Notes: generated by a model not told the origin, from the sequence alone. 64,000 nt of DNA from Mesorhizobium sp. 1M-11 (GCF_001303895.1 NZ_LJSD01000038.1:55594-119593), one strand, 5' to 3'. Shown: positions 7,982-17,162, numbered from the stretch's first letter. Made by a program: numbers and translations.

Positions 7982-8791
7982 TCAGCCCGCCAGAATCCGG
8001 CTCGCGAAACGGCGGGGGGTCACGCCGACCTCCTTCTTGAACATGGTCACGAAGGAAGCGGGGCTTTCGTAGCCGAGATCCTGTGCGATCTCCTTGATCT
8101 GCCGGCCTTGCATCATCAGCGTCGCCGCCGCCACGACATGGGCGTGGCGGCGCCACTTGTCCAGGCTCAACCCGGTTTCGGCCTTGAACAGGCGTGCCAT
8201 GTTGCGCTCGCTCATGCCGATGTTTTTCGCCCAGCCCGGCAATGTCTTCTTGTCGTCCGGCTTGGCCAGCAGCGCATCGCAATAGGCACGCAGGCGTGGA
8301 TCCAGCGGTAGCGGCAGATCCAGGAAACCGGGCGGGGCGGCGAGCAGCTCGTCGATCAGCACCCAGGAGAGACGATCCTCCGGTCCGCCTGTCTCATAGC
8401 TGTCCGGCAGCAGCGCCATCCTTTGGATAAGCGCCTTCAGGAAGGGCGAAACGCCGACGGCAAAGCAGCTCGAATGCATGCCTCGGGCGATCGCCGACTG
8501 CATGAAGATGACGAACCCGGTAGCGTCGCCGATGCTGCGAAACCGATGCACGATGCTGCCTGGGACCCAGATGCCGCTCTGCGAGGGAGCAATCCAGACC
8601 CCTTCATGCGTCTCGAGCCTGACCATGCCGCTGGTGACGAAGATCAGCTGGCCCTGCTCGTGCTGATGAAAGGGCAGGTTCCAATGCTCCGGCACGTCTT
8701 CGAGATTGGCAACCGAAATCCGCGCCGTGCTGTTGTGAGGGTATTTCGTGTCGAAGTCGCTCAGCGCTTCAGGGACAGCTATGGCACGCAC
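7982..8791 (-). CDS. AraC-family regulator with cupin sensor
   Basis: 269 residues. The N-terminal half is a cupin-like effector domain (NLPFHQHEQGQLIFVTSG, residues ~38-55), and the last ~100 residues contain two HTH motifs ending DLGYESPASFVTMFKKEVGVTPRRF, the AraC signature. It sits tail-to-tail with the monooxygenase pair and is its likely regulator, but control of another locus cannot be excluded because it lies downstream, not divergently. Confidence 0.9.
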   Translation of the reverse strand: MRAIAVPEALSDFDTKYPHNSTARISVANLEDVPEHWNLPFHQHEQGQLIFVTSGMVRLETHEGVWIAPSQSGIWVPGSIVHRFRSIGDATGFVIFMQSAIARGMHSSCFAVGVSPFLKALIQRMALLPDSYETGGPEDRLSWVLIDELLAAPPGFLDLPLPLDPRLRAYCDALLAKPDDKKTLPGWAKNIGMSERNMARLFKAETGLSLDKWRRHAHVVAAATLMMQGRQIKEIAQDLGYESPASFVTMFKKEVGVTPRRFASRILAG

Positions 8792-8911
8792 TGGTCATCC
8801 GCTTTGCTCCCGCAGCGATCAATGACGGGAGATTAAAGGCTGGGACAACGGATTATCAAGTGAGGGATGACGGTGTCGATCGGACGCTTCACGCACGTCG
8901 CGTGCCACGCT

Positions 8912-9718
8912 TCATCGTTCCCCGATCTCGATTGTGGAGAACAGCTCGTCGACCTTGCCTTGCAGCCGGTAGCGACCCTTGTCGTAGGTCAGGTCGAGCC
9001 GTGTCGTCTTTCCCGGCCGCTCGTCGGTCTGGCAATCGTCCGCCGTGGGTTTCGAGGTGGCGAGGGTTTCGGTCTGCTCCACTTCGAGAGCGCGGTAGCG
9101 CGCGCTGGTTTTCGGGCCGAGCGTGACGGTGCGCTTCACCGTGGTCATCTCACCCTGGCAATTGCCGTCGTTCTCGCCATTGCCGCGCTCCACGATCAGC
9201 CCGTCCAGCACGCGTTCGATGCGGCCTTTGTCGAAGGTGTAGAGCCACAGCGCCTGCTCGTTGTAAGGGTTCACCCGCGAGCTGCCATATTGCGTGGTGC
9301 GCAGGCCGAAGGCGCGCAGGCCCTCGGTGACGTCGTAGCGGGCCGTATCGAGGCCCATGTCGCTGAACCGGATCGCGTCGGAGAAGGCCATGCCCGGTTC
9401 GAGGCGCCGCGCCAGCGGCTTGCCGGCGCGGTCGGTGACGAGGATTTCGACATCGCCCTTGTTCGAGCCCTCGTCGGCTGGTTTTGCCTCGAGCAGCGGT
9501 ACGGCAGCCAGCATCAGTTCCGGCCGCCAGGGCCAGGCCTTGCAGACAACGTCGTCGGGCTGGATCGAGCGCTCGAAATCACCGCCTTTGACCAGCAGGC
9601 CGTTCTCGCTTTGCTGCGCATTCGGATAGGCTTGGGCAAGCAAGGGCTCGGTGATGGCGCATTGGGCGAGCGCCGGGGCAGGCAGGATGAAGGCGAAGAC
9701 GGCGAGGGCAAGCTTCAT
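8912..9718 (-). CDS. Secreted protein of unknown function
   Basis: 268 residues with a signal peptide ending near APALAQ (residue 19). The mature part is rich in charged residues and predicted beta strands (for example VDELFSTIEIGER at the end, TTVKRTVTLGPKTSARYRALEVEQTE in the middle), with several cysteines (CAITEP, VCKAWPW, NCQGEMTTV, DDCQTDE) that could form disulfides in the periplasm. I do not recognise a family. It stands alone, with the inverted repeat pair on its upstream side. Confidence 0.75.
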   Translation of the reverse strand: MKLALAVFAFILPAPALAQCAITEPLLAQAYPNAQQSENGLLVKGGDFERSIQPDDVVCKAWPWRPELMLAAVPLLEAKPADEGSNKGDVEILVTDRAGKPLARRLEPGMAFSDAIRFSDMGLDTARYDVTEGLRAFGLRTTQYGSSRVNPYNEQALWLYTFDKGRIERVLDGLIVERGNGENDGNCQGEMTTVKRTVTLGPKTSARYRALEVEQTETLATSKPTADDCQTDERPGKTTRLDLTYDKGRYRLQGKVDELFSTIEIGER

Positions 9719-9810
9719 GAAGGCGTGTTCCGGGAAGGGCGGTCCGACATCGATACACGAAGTCTATGGTCTGGCGTAGTCGCCCTGGTGTTTCCGGTCA
9801 CGCCTCTAAG

Positions 9811-10031
9811 GTTCCGGAATGGATCCCCGACACTCGCCGCTGTCGCTCACGAGGTCGAGGATGACGAGGGTGGATAGGGCCTCGCCAATCTCCAGCGTTG
9901 GTTACGACGCCGACGCTCTCGGTTGGTGGGGGCGCCGATGTTCGAAATTTGCGCAAGGGAGAGAAACTCCGTCATCCTCGACCTCGCAGGGAGCGTAGCG
10001 ACCGCAGAGTGTCGGGGATCCATTCCGGAAC
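9811..10031. repeat. Inverted pair of a rhizobial-type intergenic repeat (units A and B)
   Basis: Unit A (9811-9866) starts GTTCCGGAATGGATCCCCGA and ends GAGGTCGAGGATGACG. Unit B (9970-10031) is the same element on the opposite strand, 62 bp. About 100 bp separate them, so the transcript could form a long hairpin. The rest of the 380-bp gap (9719-10098) holds no gene. The same element recurs as a pair at 13510-13784. Confidence 0.85.
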
Positions 10032-10098
10032 GCCGGTGATGGCCGCAACGGTCCAAGCCCGGCTTCGAGGGGCGCAGCGTAGCAAAAAAGCCCGCCCG

Positions 10099-12099
10099 CT
10101 AAGCCAGCCTCTGGCGCTTCGGTGCCTCGAACAAAGTCCGAACGCTTTCCGCCGGGGCCGGCCGGCCGACGTGGAAACCCTGGGCGTGGTCGATGTCGAG
10201 CCTGCGCAGCAGTGCCATCTGCTCCTCGCTTTCCACCCCTTCGACCAGGATTTTGGGGCCCCGGTTCCGGAGCAGTCCGACGATGTCCTGGAACATGGCG
10301 CGGCCGCGCGGCGTCACGCAGTCGTGCAGGAAGGAGCGGTCGATCTTCACCGTGTCGAAATCGATCAGCCTGAGCCAGGAGAGACCCGCAAAGCCGGTAC
10401 CGAAATCGTCGAGCCAGACCTTTATGCCGAGCAGCTTCAGGTCGCTGATGCAGCGCAGCACATCGGAATGCATCTCCATTTCCAGCCCCTCGGTGATTTC
10501 CAGGGCGAGCCGATCGCCGGTCACGCCGGCCTCGCCGAGCGCGGCCGCCACGGAGGCGGCGAAACCCGGCGCCTTCAGCTGGACAGGGGAAACGTTGACG
10601 CTGATCGTGCGGATGTGCTCGTTGGACATCAGTTCGCGGCAGGCTGTCCTGATCGCCCAGCGGCCGAGTTCCAGGATCGTCCCCGTCCGTTCTGCCACAG
10701 GGATGAACAGGCTGGGCGGCACCGCCGTTTCGTCCGGCATGGTCAGGCGCATCAACGCTTCCATCGCCTCCACATTGCCGGAGCGCACATTGGCGATGGG
10801 CTGGAAGACGAGGGAAACCAGCCTGCGCTCGATGGCGATCTTCAAAAGCGCCGCGATATTCTCGCTTTCGTCGCTGGTTTGCGGATCGTTCGGGTCGAAA
10901 AGATGCACGCAGTTGCGGCCGTCGGCCTTGGCCAGATACAGGGCCCGGTCCGCCTCCTGGATGATCCTCTCGAGCTTGGTTCCTGCCTCATCCCGCGTGA
11001 ATGCCGCGCCGACCGAGACCGTCACCATCTGGGAACCATCCCGGCGCTCGTTGTGGGTGATCGCCAGCGCTTCCACTTCCCGGCGGATGTCCTCTGCGAG
11101 ATCGAGGACGTCTTCATGTCTTTTCAGTTGGGCCAGAACGATGAACTCTTCGCCGCCGTAGCGGCCGATGGAAGCGTTGCGTCGCTCCACCACCAGGTGG
11201 CGCAGGCTGTCGGCAACCTCCATCAGGCAGCGGTCGCCCTTCTGGTGGCCGTAATAGTCGTTGAACCGCTTGAAGAAGTCGACGTCGATGAGCAGCACCG
11301 CAAAGGTGCTGCCATCACGCTGCCAGCCATGCCACAGGTCCCGCAATCGCTCATCGACGGCGCGGCGGTTTTCCAGCCCGGTCAGCGGGTCGGTCCGCGA
11401 CAGCTTCAGCAGTGCCTTGCCTCTCTCCGTGGCTTCCCTGTGCTGGTTTCGAGCCTCGAGTGCATTCAGGAAGACGTTGTAGCGCTCCCTGTTCAGTTTC
11501 CAGTTGATGTAGGATGTGAAGACGAAGCACGAAATGTAGAAGGCGCCAAAGACCAGCTTGTAGGTCAATGTCGATGGTATGAAATAGTTCACCGCATAGA
11601 GTATTGAAAGGATAATGGCTGATGTGATGACGGAAAACCTGAACTGGAATGTGAAGAACAGGTTGGCGCTCATCATGAATATGGTTCCGAAAACCATATA
11701 GTATGAAACGCTTTCCTGATTGCCGCTTGCAGCCGTCGGCACCAGCCAGCCGATATAGCCAAGGATGATCGCGCCGGCGCAGGTGACGTCCAGCCACTTG
11801 GTGGGTGCGTGGAAGCGCAGCAGGGTTTCCAGGGTGAGAAGCGCGGTCACGCCGACCGCGAGGCGCGCCGCGATGGTGTAGAACGCGACATCCGGCACCA
11901 GCAGAATGTCCGAGAAGGCAAACAGCAGGTAGATGACGACGGCGATGTAGAGCCCCGGGCGGGCTGCCGTTCTGCGTGCGGCCTGGGATTCCTTGTGGAA
12001 GAGCGCCCGCAATTCGGCGGCCTCGGGCAGAGCCTCCGCCTGGATGGCCGGCTCCACGGGCGCAAGTTCACCCACTGCCGATATCGCATAATTGCTCAT
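10099..12099 (-). CDS. Membrane GGDEF-EAL cyclic-di-GMP protein
   Basis: 666 residues from ATG 12099, or 685 from ATG 12156; neither has a clear ribosome site. About six membrane helices cover residues ~50-200 and probably form an integral sensor module. The GGDEF domain has RYGGEEF (GGEEF at 315-319), an accepted active variant, with no RxxD inhibitory site five residues ahead. The EAL domain has EALMR (447-451), SVNVSPVQL, LDDFGTG and VEGVES, so metal and substrate residues look intact. The protein could both make and break c-di-GMP. It is divergent from the CtrA-box methyltransferase, 298 bp away. Confidence 0.92.
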   Translation of the reverse strand: MSNYAISAVGELAPVEPAIQAEALPEAAELRALFHKESQAARRTAARPGLYIAVVIYLLFAFSDILLVPDVAFYTIAARLAVGVTALLTLETLLRFHAPTKWLDVTCAGAIILGYIGWLVPTAASGNQESVSYYMVFGTIFMMSANLFFTFQFRFSVITSAIILSILYAVNYFIPSTLTYKLVFGAFYISCFVFTSYINWKLNRERYNVFLNALEARNQHREATERGKALLKLSRTDPLTGLENRRAVDERLRDLWHGWQRDGSTFAVLLIDVDFFKRFNDYYGHQKGDRCLMEVADSLRHLVVERRNASIGRYGGEEFIVLAQLKRHEDVLDLAEDIRREVEALAITHNERRDGSQMVTVSVGAAFTRDEAGTKLERIIQEADRALYLAKADGRNCVHLFDPNDPQTSDESENIAALLKIAIERRLVSLVFQPIANVRSGNVEAMEALMRLTMPDETAVPPSLFIPVAERTGTILELGRWAIRTACRELMSNEHIRTISVNVSPVQLKAPGFAASVAAALGEAGVTGDRLALEITEGLEMEMHSDVLRCISDLKLLGIKVWLDDFGTGFAGLSWLRLIDFDTVKIDRSFLHDCVTPRGRAMFQDIVGLLRNRGPKILVEGVESEEQMALLRRLDIDHAQGFHVGRPAPAESVRTLFEAPKRQRLA

Positions 12100-12367
12100 C
12101 GCCGAGAGACCTCTCAGGAGGGGCTTTTGCAACCCGTTTGTTGCTTCCGGCCTCAACGCAGAACAGCTCCAACGTGCGAGGGCGATCTCGGCGACTCGCA
12201 GACTATGCGGGGTCAGGCAACAAGGTTGGGTTAATCGCGCACGGAATCCGGCACGAAATGCTCTGGCGCAATCAAACTCGGTAAATGGTGCGTTAACGAT
12301 AACGTTAGAATGCGACCCAGCGCGGCTTTGCAGGCGGACGGCTTCGCGCTATGAACGTGCCGGGCTG

Positions 12368-12386
12368 TTAACGGGTTGTTAACCAT
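12368..12386. promoter_or_regulatory. CtrA-type box TTAA-N7-TTAACCAT
   Basis: TTAA (12368-12371), seven bases, then TTAACCAT (12379-12386): an exact match to the alphaproteobacterial CtrA consensus. It ends 11 bp before the methyltransferase start codon and lies 269 bp upstream of the GGDEF-EAL start. Confidence 0.6.
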
Positions 12387-12397
12387 AGGGGTTTCGG

Positions 12398-13429
12398 GTG
12401 GCCACTGTCCTCGACGGCAAGAGTCTGATTACGGAAGAAACGATCGCGGCCAATCTGGGAAGAGGGCTCGACGACCGAAGCGAAGCCTTCGAAACGGCGC
12501 GTGCCGAGCTCGCGCTCATCCTGCTCACCACGCAGCAGCAGATCGCCCTGAAGAAGGGGCCGGCTGAAATCATCCGCCCGCTGATGGCGCGTCTCGAAGC
12601 GCTGCGGCTGAAGCTTCATGACGACACCTGGAACGCGCTGGCGCCGATCATCCAGAACCACCCGGTGCTCGACTATTTCCTGGAAGACCCGCTGACACGC
12701 TGGTCGTTCGAGAAGCCACGCGGCTATTCCGGCGACGCCGAGCTGCTGGACTATATCTATTGCGATCCGCATGTCGCCGACGCCGTCGCCGGCGCTTCCG
12801 AAATCGGCAAGGCGCTCTATGCCTATACCCAGAACGTGCCCTCCTGCGTGGCGGCGCGGGAGCGGCGCGACCTGCTCGCCCGCTATGTCGACGCAATTGC
12901 CGAAAAGCGTGGGCCTGAAACCGAGGTCCTGGCTGTCGCCGCCGGCCATCTGCGCGAAGCGAACCTGTCCACCGCCTTGCGCGAGAAGCGGCTGAAACGC
13001 TGGGTCGCGCTCGACCAGGATCCGCTCAGCGTCGGCCTCATCTCCCGCGACTTCGCCGGCACCGCGGTGGAAACGGTCGACGGCTCCGTGCGCACCTTGC
13101 TGACCAGGGGCCACAAGCTCGGCAAGTTCGACTTCATCTATGCGTCGGGCCTCTACGACTATCTGCAGGACAAGGTGGCGGTGAAGCTCACCAAAACCTG
13201 CCTGCAGATGCTGAAGTCGGGCGGCACCTTCCTGTTCGCCAACTATGCCGAGGGCAATCCGGACGCCGGCTACCGCGAAACCTTCATGAACTGGGTGCTT
13301 CTGCTGCGCTCCGAAGCCGACATGTGGAACGTCGTCAACGCCAGCGTCGATCGCAACAAGGTCGATGTGCAGGTGTTCTTCGGCGAGAACCACAACGTGC
13401 TCTACGCGGTGATCGAAAAGCACGATTGA
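12398..13429 (+). CDS. Class I SAM-dependent methyltransferase
   Basis: 343 residues from GTG 12398. The N-terminal ~110 residues are helical; RWSFEKPRGYSGDAELLDYIYCDP follows (~residues 108-130), a motif also seen in methyltransferases annotated as 3-hydroxypalmitate methyl ester biosynthesis proteins. The Rossmann part includes TEVLAVAAGHLREA (motif I position, no classical GxGxG), WVALDQDPLSV (acidic loop) and FDFIYASGLYDYLQD. Substrate unknown; the fatty-acid-methyl-ester link is only a resemblance. The CtrA box directly upstream suggests cell-cycle or motility-linked control. A hairpin terminator follows the stop. Confidence 0.8.
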   Translation: MATVLDGKSLITEETIAANLGRGLDDRSEAFETARAELALILLTTQQQIALKKGPAEIIRPLMARLEALRLKLHDDTWNALAPIIQNHPVLDYFLEDPLTRWSFEKPRGYSGDAELLDYIYCDPHVADAVAGASEIGKALYAYTQNVPSCVAARERRDLLARYVDAIAEKRGPETEVLAVAAGHLREANLSTALREKRLKRWVALDQDPLSVGLISRDFAGTAVETVDGSVRTLLTRGHKLGKFDFIYASGLYDYLQDKVAVKLTKTCLQMLKSGGTFLFANYAEGNPDAGYRETFMNWVLLLRSEADMWNVVNASVDRNKVDVQVFFGENHNVLYAVIEKHD

Positions 13430-13445
13430 GCGCTTCTGGCACGCG

Positions 13446-13468
13446 AGGCCCGGCGATGCCGGGCCTTT
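13446..13468 (+). terminator. Hairpin terminator after the methyltransferase gene
   Basis: AGGCCCGGC-GAT-GCCGGGCCT, a perfect nine-base-pair stem 17 bases after the stop codon, followed by a short T run. Confidence 0.7.
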
Positions 13469-13509
13469 GCCTTGGCATGTCGGGCGATCCGGGCGTGAAT
13501 ATCACCAAC

Positions 13510-13784
13510 GTTCCGGAATGGATCCCCGACACTCTCCAGTCGCTTTGCTCCTTTCGAGGTCGAGGATGACGGTTGCATGGGTGGCCGGCGCAAATTGTCG
13601 GCGTGGCGCGCTTGGCAGGTCTGGTTTTCTGTTCACCATCGCCGATTACCAGCGTTTCGCCCTCGTAGATCGCCGGTGCGGGGTGCCAGCGTCAACAACT
13701 AGCGCCGGCCATAAATGAAGCCCGTCATCCTCGACCTCGGAACGACCGTAGGGAGTGGAGAGTGTCGGGGATCCATTCCGGAAC
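13510..13784. repeat. Inverted pair of the same intergenic repeat (units C and D)
   Basis: Unit C (13510-13571, plus orientation) and unit D (13723-13784, minus orientation) are 62-bp copies of the element at 9811-10031, separated by ~150 bp of sequence I cannot assign. Together with the terminator and the recQ leader they fill the 496-bp gap 13430-13925. Spurious open frames through the units encode the recurrent string PEWIPDTL. Confidence 0.85.
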
Positions 13785-13925
13785 GCTGACAAAGGCACCG
13801 CGGTCCAGATCCAGCTTCTGTGCCTGCCGCACGTCCTGCGACAATACAGGAGCGATCACACCCCGCCTCAACCCGCCGAAGCTGCTAAGAAGGATCCCTC
13901 CCTGATTCTTCGCACCGCCAGCCCG

Positions 13926-15725
13926 ATGAACACCGCCGCCCTCGAAATCCTCAAGACCGTTTATGGCTATGATGCCTTCAGGGGCCCACAGGCGGACATC
14001 GTCGCGCATGTCGTTGCCGGCAACAACGCCTTCGTTCTGATGCCGACGGGCGGCGGCAAGTCGCTCTGCTACCAGATCCCCGCCATCGTTCGTCCCGGCA
14101 TGGGGCTCGTCGTTTCGCCGCTGCTGGCGCTGATGGCCGACCAGGTGACGGCGCTGCGCCAGGCAGGGGTGCGCGCCGCCGCACTCAACTCCGACCTTGC
14201 GCTGGACGATCGCCGCGCCCTGTGGCGCGATATCCGCGCCGGCGCGCTCGACCTGCTTTATGTCGCGCCCGAAACCTTGTTGCGGCCGGACGTGCTGGAG
14301 TTGCTGGAAGGCGTGAAGCTGTCGCTGATCGCCATCGACGAGGCGCACTGCCTGTCGCAATGGGGGCACGATTTCCGTCCGTCCTACCGCCAGCTCGACG
14401 CGGTCGTGGCGCGTTTTGGCAAGGTTCCGCGCATGGCGCTGACGGCGACGGCGGACGAGCCGACGCGCGCCGAGATCCTGTCGCATCTCGATATCGCCGA
14501 GACCGACGCCTTCATCGCCGGCTTCGACCGTCCCAACATCCGCTACGCCATCGAGGAAAAGGACAATCCGCGCGCCCAGCTCAAGGAATTCCTCAAGCGC
14601 TACGAAGGCGAGAGCGGCATCGTCTACTGCCTGTCGAAGCGCCGCACCGAAGAGATCGCCGCCTGGCTGCAGGGCCTCGGCTACGATGCGCTGGCCTATC
14701 ATGCCGGCATGGACAAGGCGGCGCGCGAAGCCAACCAGATGCGCTTCCAGCATGGCGAGGCGGTCATCATGGTCGCCACCGTCGCCTTCGGCATGGGCAT
14801 TGATAAACCCGACGTGCGCTTCGTCGCCCATGTCGACCTGCCGGGCAGCATCGAGGCCTATTACCAGGAGACCGGCCGCGCCGGGCGCGACGGCCTGCCG
14901 TCCGATACGCTGATGCTCTACGGCCATGAGGATATCGCGCTGCGCAGCCGCTTCATCGAGGAGTCGGAGGCGCCCGACCAGCGCAAGCGCATGGAGCGGC
15001 AGAAACTCGATGCGCTGCTCGGCCTTGCCGAGACGGCGCGCTGCCGCCGGCAGGTGCTGTTGTCCTATTTCGGCGACCATTGCGAACCGTGCGGCAATTG
15101 CGACACCTGCGCGGAGCCGCCGAAACTGTTCGATGGGGCGATTGCCGCGCAGAAAGTGCTGTCCTGCATCTACCGCACCGGCGAGCGGTTCGGACAGGCC
15201 TATGTCGTCGACGTGCTGCTGGGCGCGGACAACGAGCGCATCGCCCAGTTCGGCCATGACAAGATCTCCACCTTCGGCATCGGGAAAGAGCACGACAACC
15301 GCACATGGCGGGCGATCCTGCGCCAGCTGATCGCGCTGCGCTTCATCTCGGTCGACCTCGCCGGCCATGGCGGCCTGTCGATCGCGCCGACCGGCCGCGA
15401 CTTCCTGCGCGAGAAGCCGGCCCTGATGCTGCGCATGCCGGCGCCGCCGCGCGCCCGGCGCGGCAAGGTGGCCCGCAGCAACGCGCAGTCCGCCATCCCC
15501 GACCAGGACAACGACCTGTTCCAGGCGTTGCGCAAAAAGCGCACGGAAATCGCCCGCGCGCAGAACGTGCCGCCCTATGTGATCTTCCACGACAAGACCC
15601 TGATCGAGCTCGCGGCAGCGCGCCCCGCCTCGCGCACTGAGATGGCCGGCGTGCCCGGTGTCGGCGAAGCCAAGCTCGACCGCTACGGGCCGGCGTTTCT
15701 GTCGGTGATCGCCGAGCACGGGTGA
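13926..15725 (+). CDS. recQ: ATP-dependent DNA helicase RecQ
   Basis: 599 residues. Walker A PTGGGKS near residue 40, DEAH box IDEAHCLSQWGHDFRP, motif VI QETGRAGRDG, a zinc-binding cysteine cluster (CRRQVLLSYFGDHCEPCGNCDTC region, key cysteines spaced C-x16-C-x2-C-x2-C), the RQC winged helix and a C-terminal HRDC domain ending GVGEAKLDRYG. It unwinds DNA 3'-5' in recombination and fork repair. The open frame continues upstream into repeat unit D; the conserved N-terminus (ALEILKTVYGYDAFRGPQ) fixes ATG 13926. Confidence 0.96.
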   Translation: MNTAALEILKTVYGYDAFRGPQADIVAHVVAGNNAFVLMPTGGGKSLCYQIPAIVRPGMGLVVSPLLALMADQVTALRQAGVRAAALNSDLALDDRRALWRDIRAGALDLLYVAPETLLRPDVLELLEGVKLSLIAIDEAHCLSQWGHDFRPSYRQLDAVVARFGKVPRMALTATADEPTRAEILSHLDIAETDAFIAGFDRPNIRYAIEEKDNPRAQLKEFLKRYEGESGIVYCLSKRRTEEIAAWLQGLGYDALAYHAGMDKAAREANQMRFQHGEAVIMVATVAFGMGIDKPDVRFVAHVDLPGSIEAYYQETGRAGRDGLPSDTLMLYGHEDIALRSRFIEESEAPDQRKRMERQKLDALLGLAETARCRRQVLLSYFGDHCEPCGNCDTCAEPPKLFDGAIAAQKVLSCIYRTGERFGQAYVVDVLLGADNERIAQFGHDKISTFGIGKEHDNRTWRAILRQLIALRFISVDLAGHGGLSIAPTGRDFLREKPALMLRMPAPPRARRGKVARSNAQSAIPDQDNDLFQALRKKRTEIARAQNVPPYVIFHDKTLIELAAARPASRTEMAGVPGVGEAKLDRYGPAFLSVIAEHG

Positions 15726-15833
15726 GGGGAGAGGCAACCCCGACGGTCGGCGTCGCCTCACCTGTCTGCCGGCATTTGGAGAACGTCGCCGTAAAACCTA
15801 TCTTCGCCATGCGTCATTGCGGAGGACAAATTC

Positions 15834-16295
15834 ATGCGAGCAATGCAGGTCCTTGGTGCCGTCGTCTGGCTGTTTCTCGCCGGCGTGGCATCATCTCAGG
15901 CAAATCCGGCATTTGCGCCAATCGAAATCCGCCTCGTCGTGCAAAAGCCGGCGCATGGAACGGCAATTGCCGTCCTGGGCGGGGAGCGAACGGTCGAGGT
16001 TGAATCCCAAACGCTCCTGGGGCCGTCCGATTTCGTGGCCGTCGGCGACGTGGAATGGGTCGAAGGCAAGCCGGGTTTCAACGTTCGGCTCACCCCGCAA
16101 GGCATGAAGAAGTGCGAGCAGGTTACCACCGACAACATCGGTCGAACGCTCGCGATCATCGTGGACGGCAAGATAGTCATGACGCCGAAGATTCTTGACC
16201 CGGTGCGGTCGGAAGGGTTCCTCCTGACTGTGAACACCGAATCCGAGGCTCGGGAACTCGCCGCGAAGGTCCGCGACGTCGTTGCTCCGAAATAG
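15834..16295 (+). CDS. Orphan secreted protein resembling the SecD P1-head domain
   Basis: 153 residues with a signal peptide (residues 1-~27, ending ANPAFA). The mature part resembles the periplasmic P1-head subdomain of SecD: GFNVRLTPQGMKKCEQVTTDN, then GRTLAIIVDGKIVMTPKI and a final strand-helix EGFLLTVNTESEARELAAKVR. In SecD this domain helps release translocated protein; here there are no membrane helices or SecD/F partners. It could be a soluble periplasmic chaperone-like or competitor protein. Function is inferred from resemblance only. Confidence 0.65.
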   Translation: MRAMQVLGAVVWLFLAGVASSQANPAFAPIEIRLVVQKPAHGTAIAVLGGERTVEVESQTLLGPSDFVAVGDVEWVEGKPGFNVRLTPQGMKKCEQVTTDNIGRTLAIIVDGKIVMTPKILDPVRSEGFLLTVNTESEARELAAKVRDVVAPK

Positions 16296-16327
16296 CTGCT
16301 GGCGCGCTAGCGGCCGCGTAGCGTGCC

Positions 16328-17086
16328 TTATGGGATGAAATCCTCGAGGAGGCGCGAGATCGTGCTTCGCCCCAAAGCACTCATGGTTGGATTGGTCAGT
16401 CGGTAGTACCAGACAAGGCCCATCGCCTGCTGAAACGCCCAGGCGGCGCTTCGCCGCCGTTCCAACTCGCTGGCCTGCGTCGCGTCGAAAAAGATGGCCC
16501 GGCTCATTGCCTCGGTCCCCGTGGAAGGCAGCTCGCGCAGTACAGCCCACATGCGCCGCAGACGTGCCACATCGAGGAGGCCCTCGCTGTTGGAGAAGCA
16601 TACCGCCATCCAATCGTCATGATCGGGGAGGTGTCCGCCTCGCCCTTGCCCGTCGAAACGCCGCCCCCTCACATCCGCCGTGCGAAGCGAGGTCACGAGG
16701 CGGGCGAGATCGAGGGAAAAGGCCGTTGAGCCGCTCAACCCGTTCGGCGTTGCCGTTTTCCCTTCTATCCAGTCCTGCACGAGCCAGGGCATCGGATATG
16801 TCGGGCCGGGCTTGCCTATCCCGACGGGTCGGGGACTTGGGAATGGGCAACACGCCCTCAACTCGTTCATGGCAGCAGCTTCCGCGCGCAGCAGGTTGCT
16901 GCACACGGTTGGATCCATCGATCGCAGGGGGAAGCGTGCCGCGTATCTGGAACCGATGCGAAAAATTGCATTGACGGTTCCTGCGGTTGCCACCGCTACG
17001 ATTTTCTCGCCCTCGAACTGAGGAAACTGATCACGGATCAAGTCCCGCGCCAGCTCTGTTTCGATGTGCATCTGGTCGCTATGCAT
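16328..17086 (-). pseudogene. Aminoglycoside phosphotransferase-like protein lacking the catalytic core
   Basis: 252 residues in one open frame. The N-lobe (ATAGTVNAIFRIGSRYAARFPL, ~34-54) and hinge (MPWLVQDWIEG) follow the APH family, as does the C-terminal QQAMGLVWYYRLTNPTMSALGR. Between LPSTGTEAMS (~residue 195) and the C-terminal helices, the expected HGDxxxxN loop and the following metal-binding aspartate segment (about 50 residues) are absent, and sequence passes from MSRA straight to IFFDATQASELERR. The gap is in frame near 16,495-16,505. An enzyme without these residues should not transfer phosphate. It is either a decayed gene or a non-catalytic protein. A second ATG at 17071 is possible. 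Confidence 0.65.
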
Positions 17087-17162
17087 GCGGTCGCCACTCT
17101 CATCGAGGTCCGTCTCCCCGCGCTCGCGGCGACGACGCTTTCGGATCTTGATTCTCGGGTCA

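Noticed and set aside
13725..15761. 678-codon minus-strand frame opposite recQ
   Set aside because: RecQ on the plus strand has all helicase motifs; the antisense frame starts within repeat unit D and has no recognisable domain.
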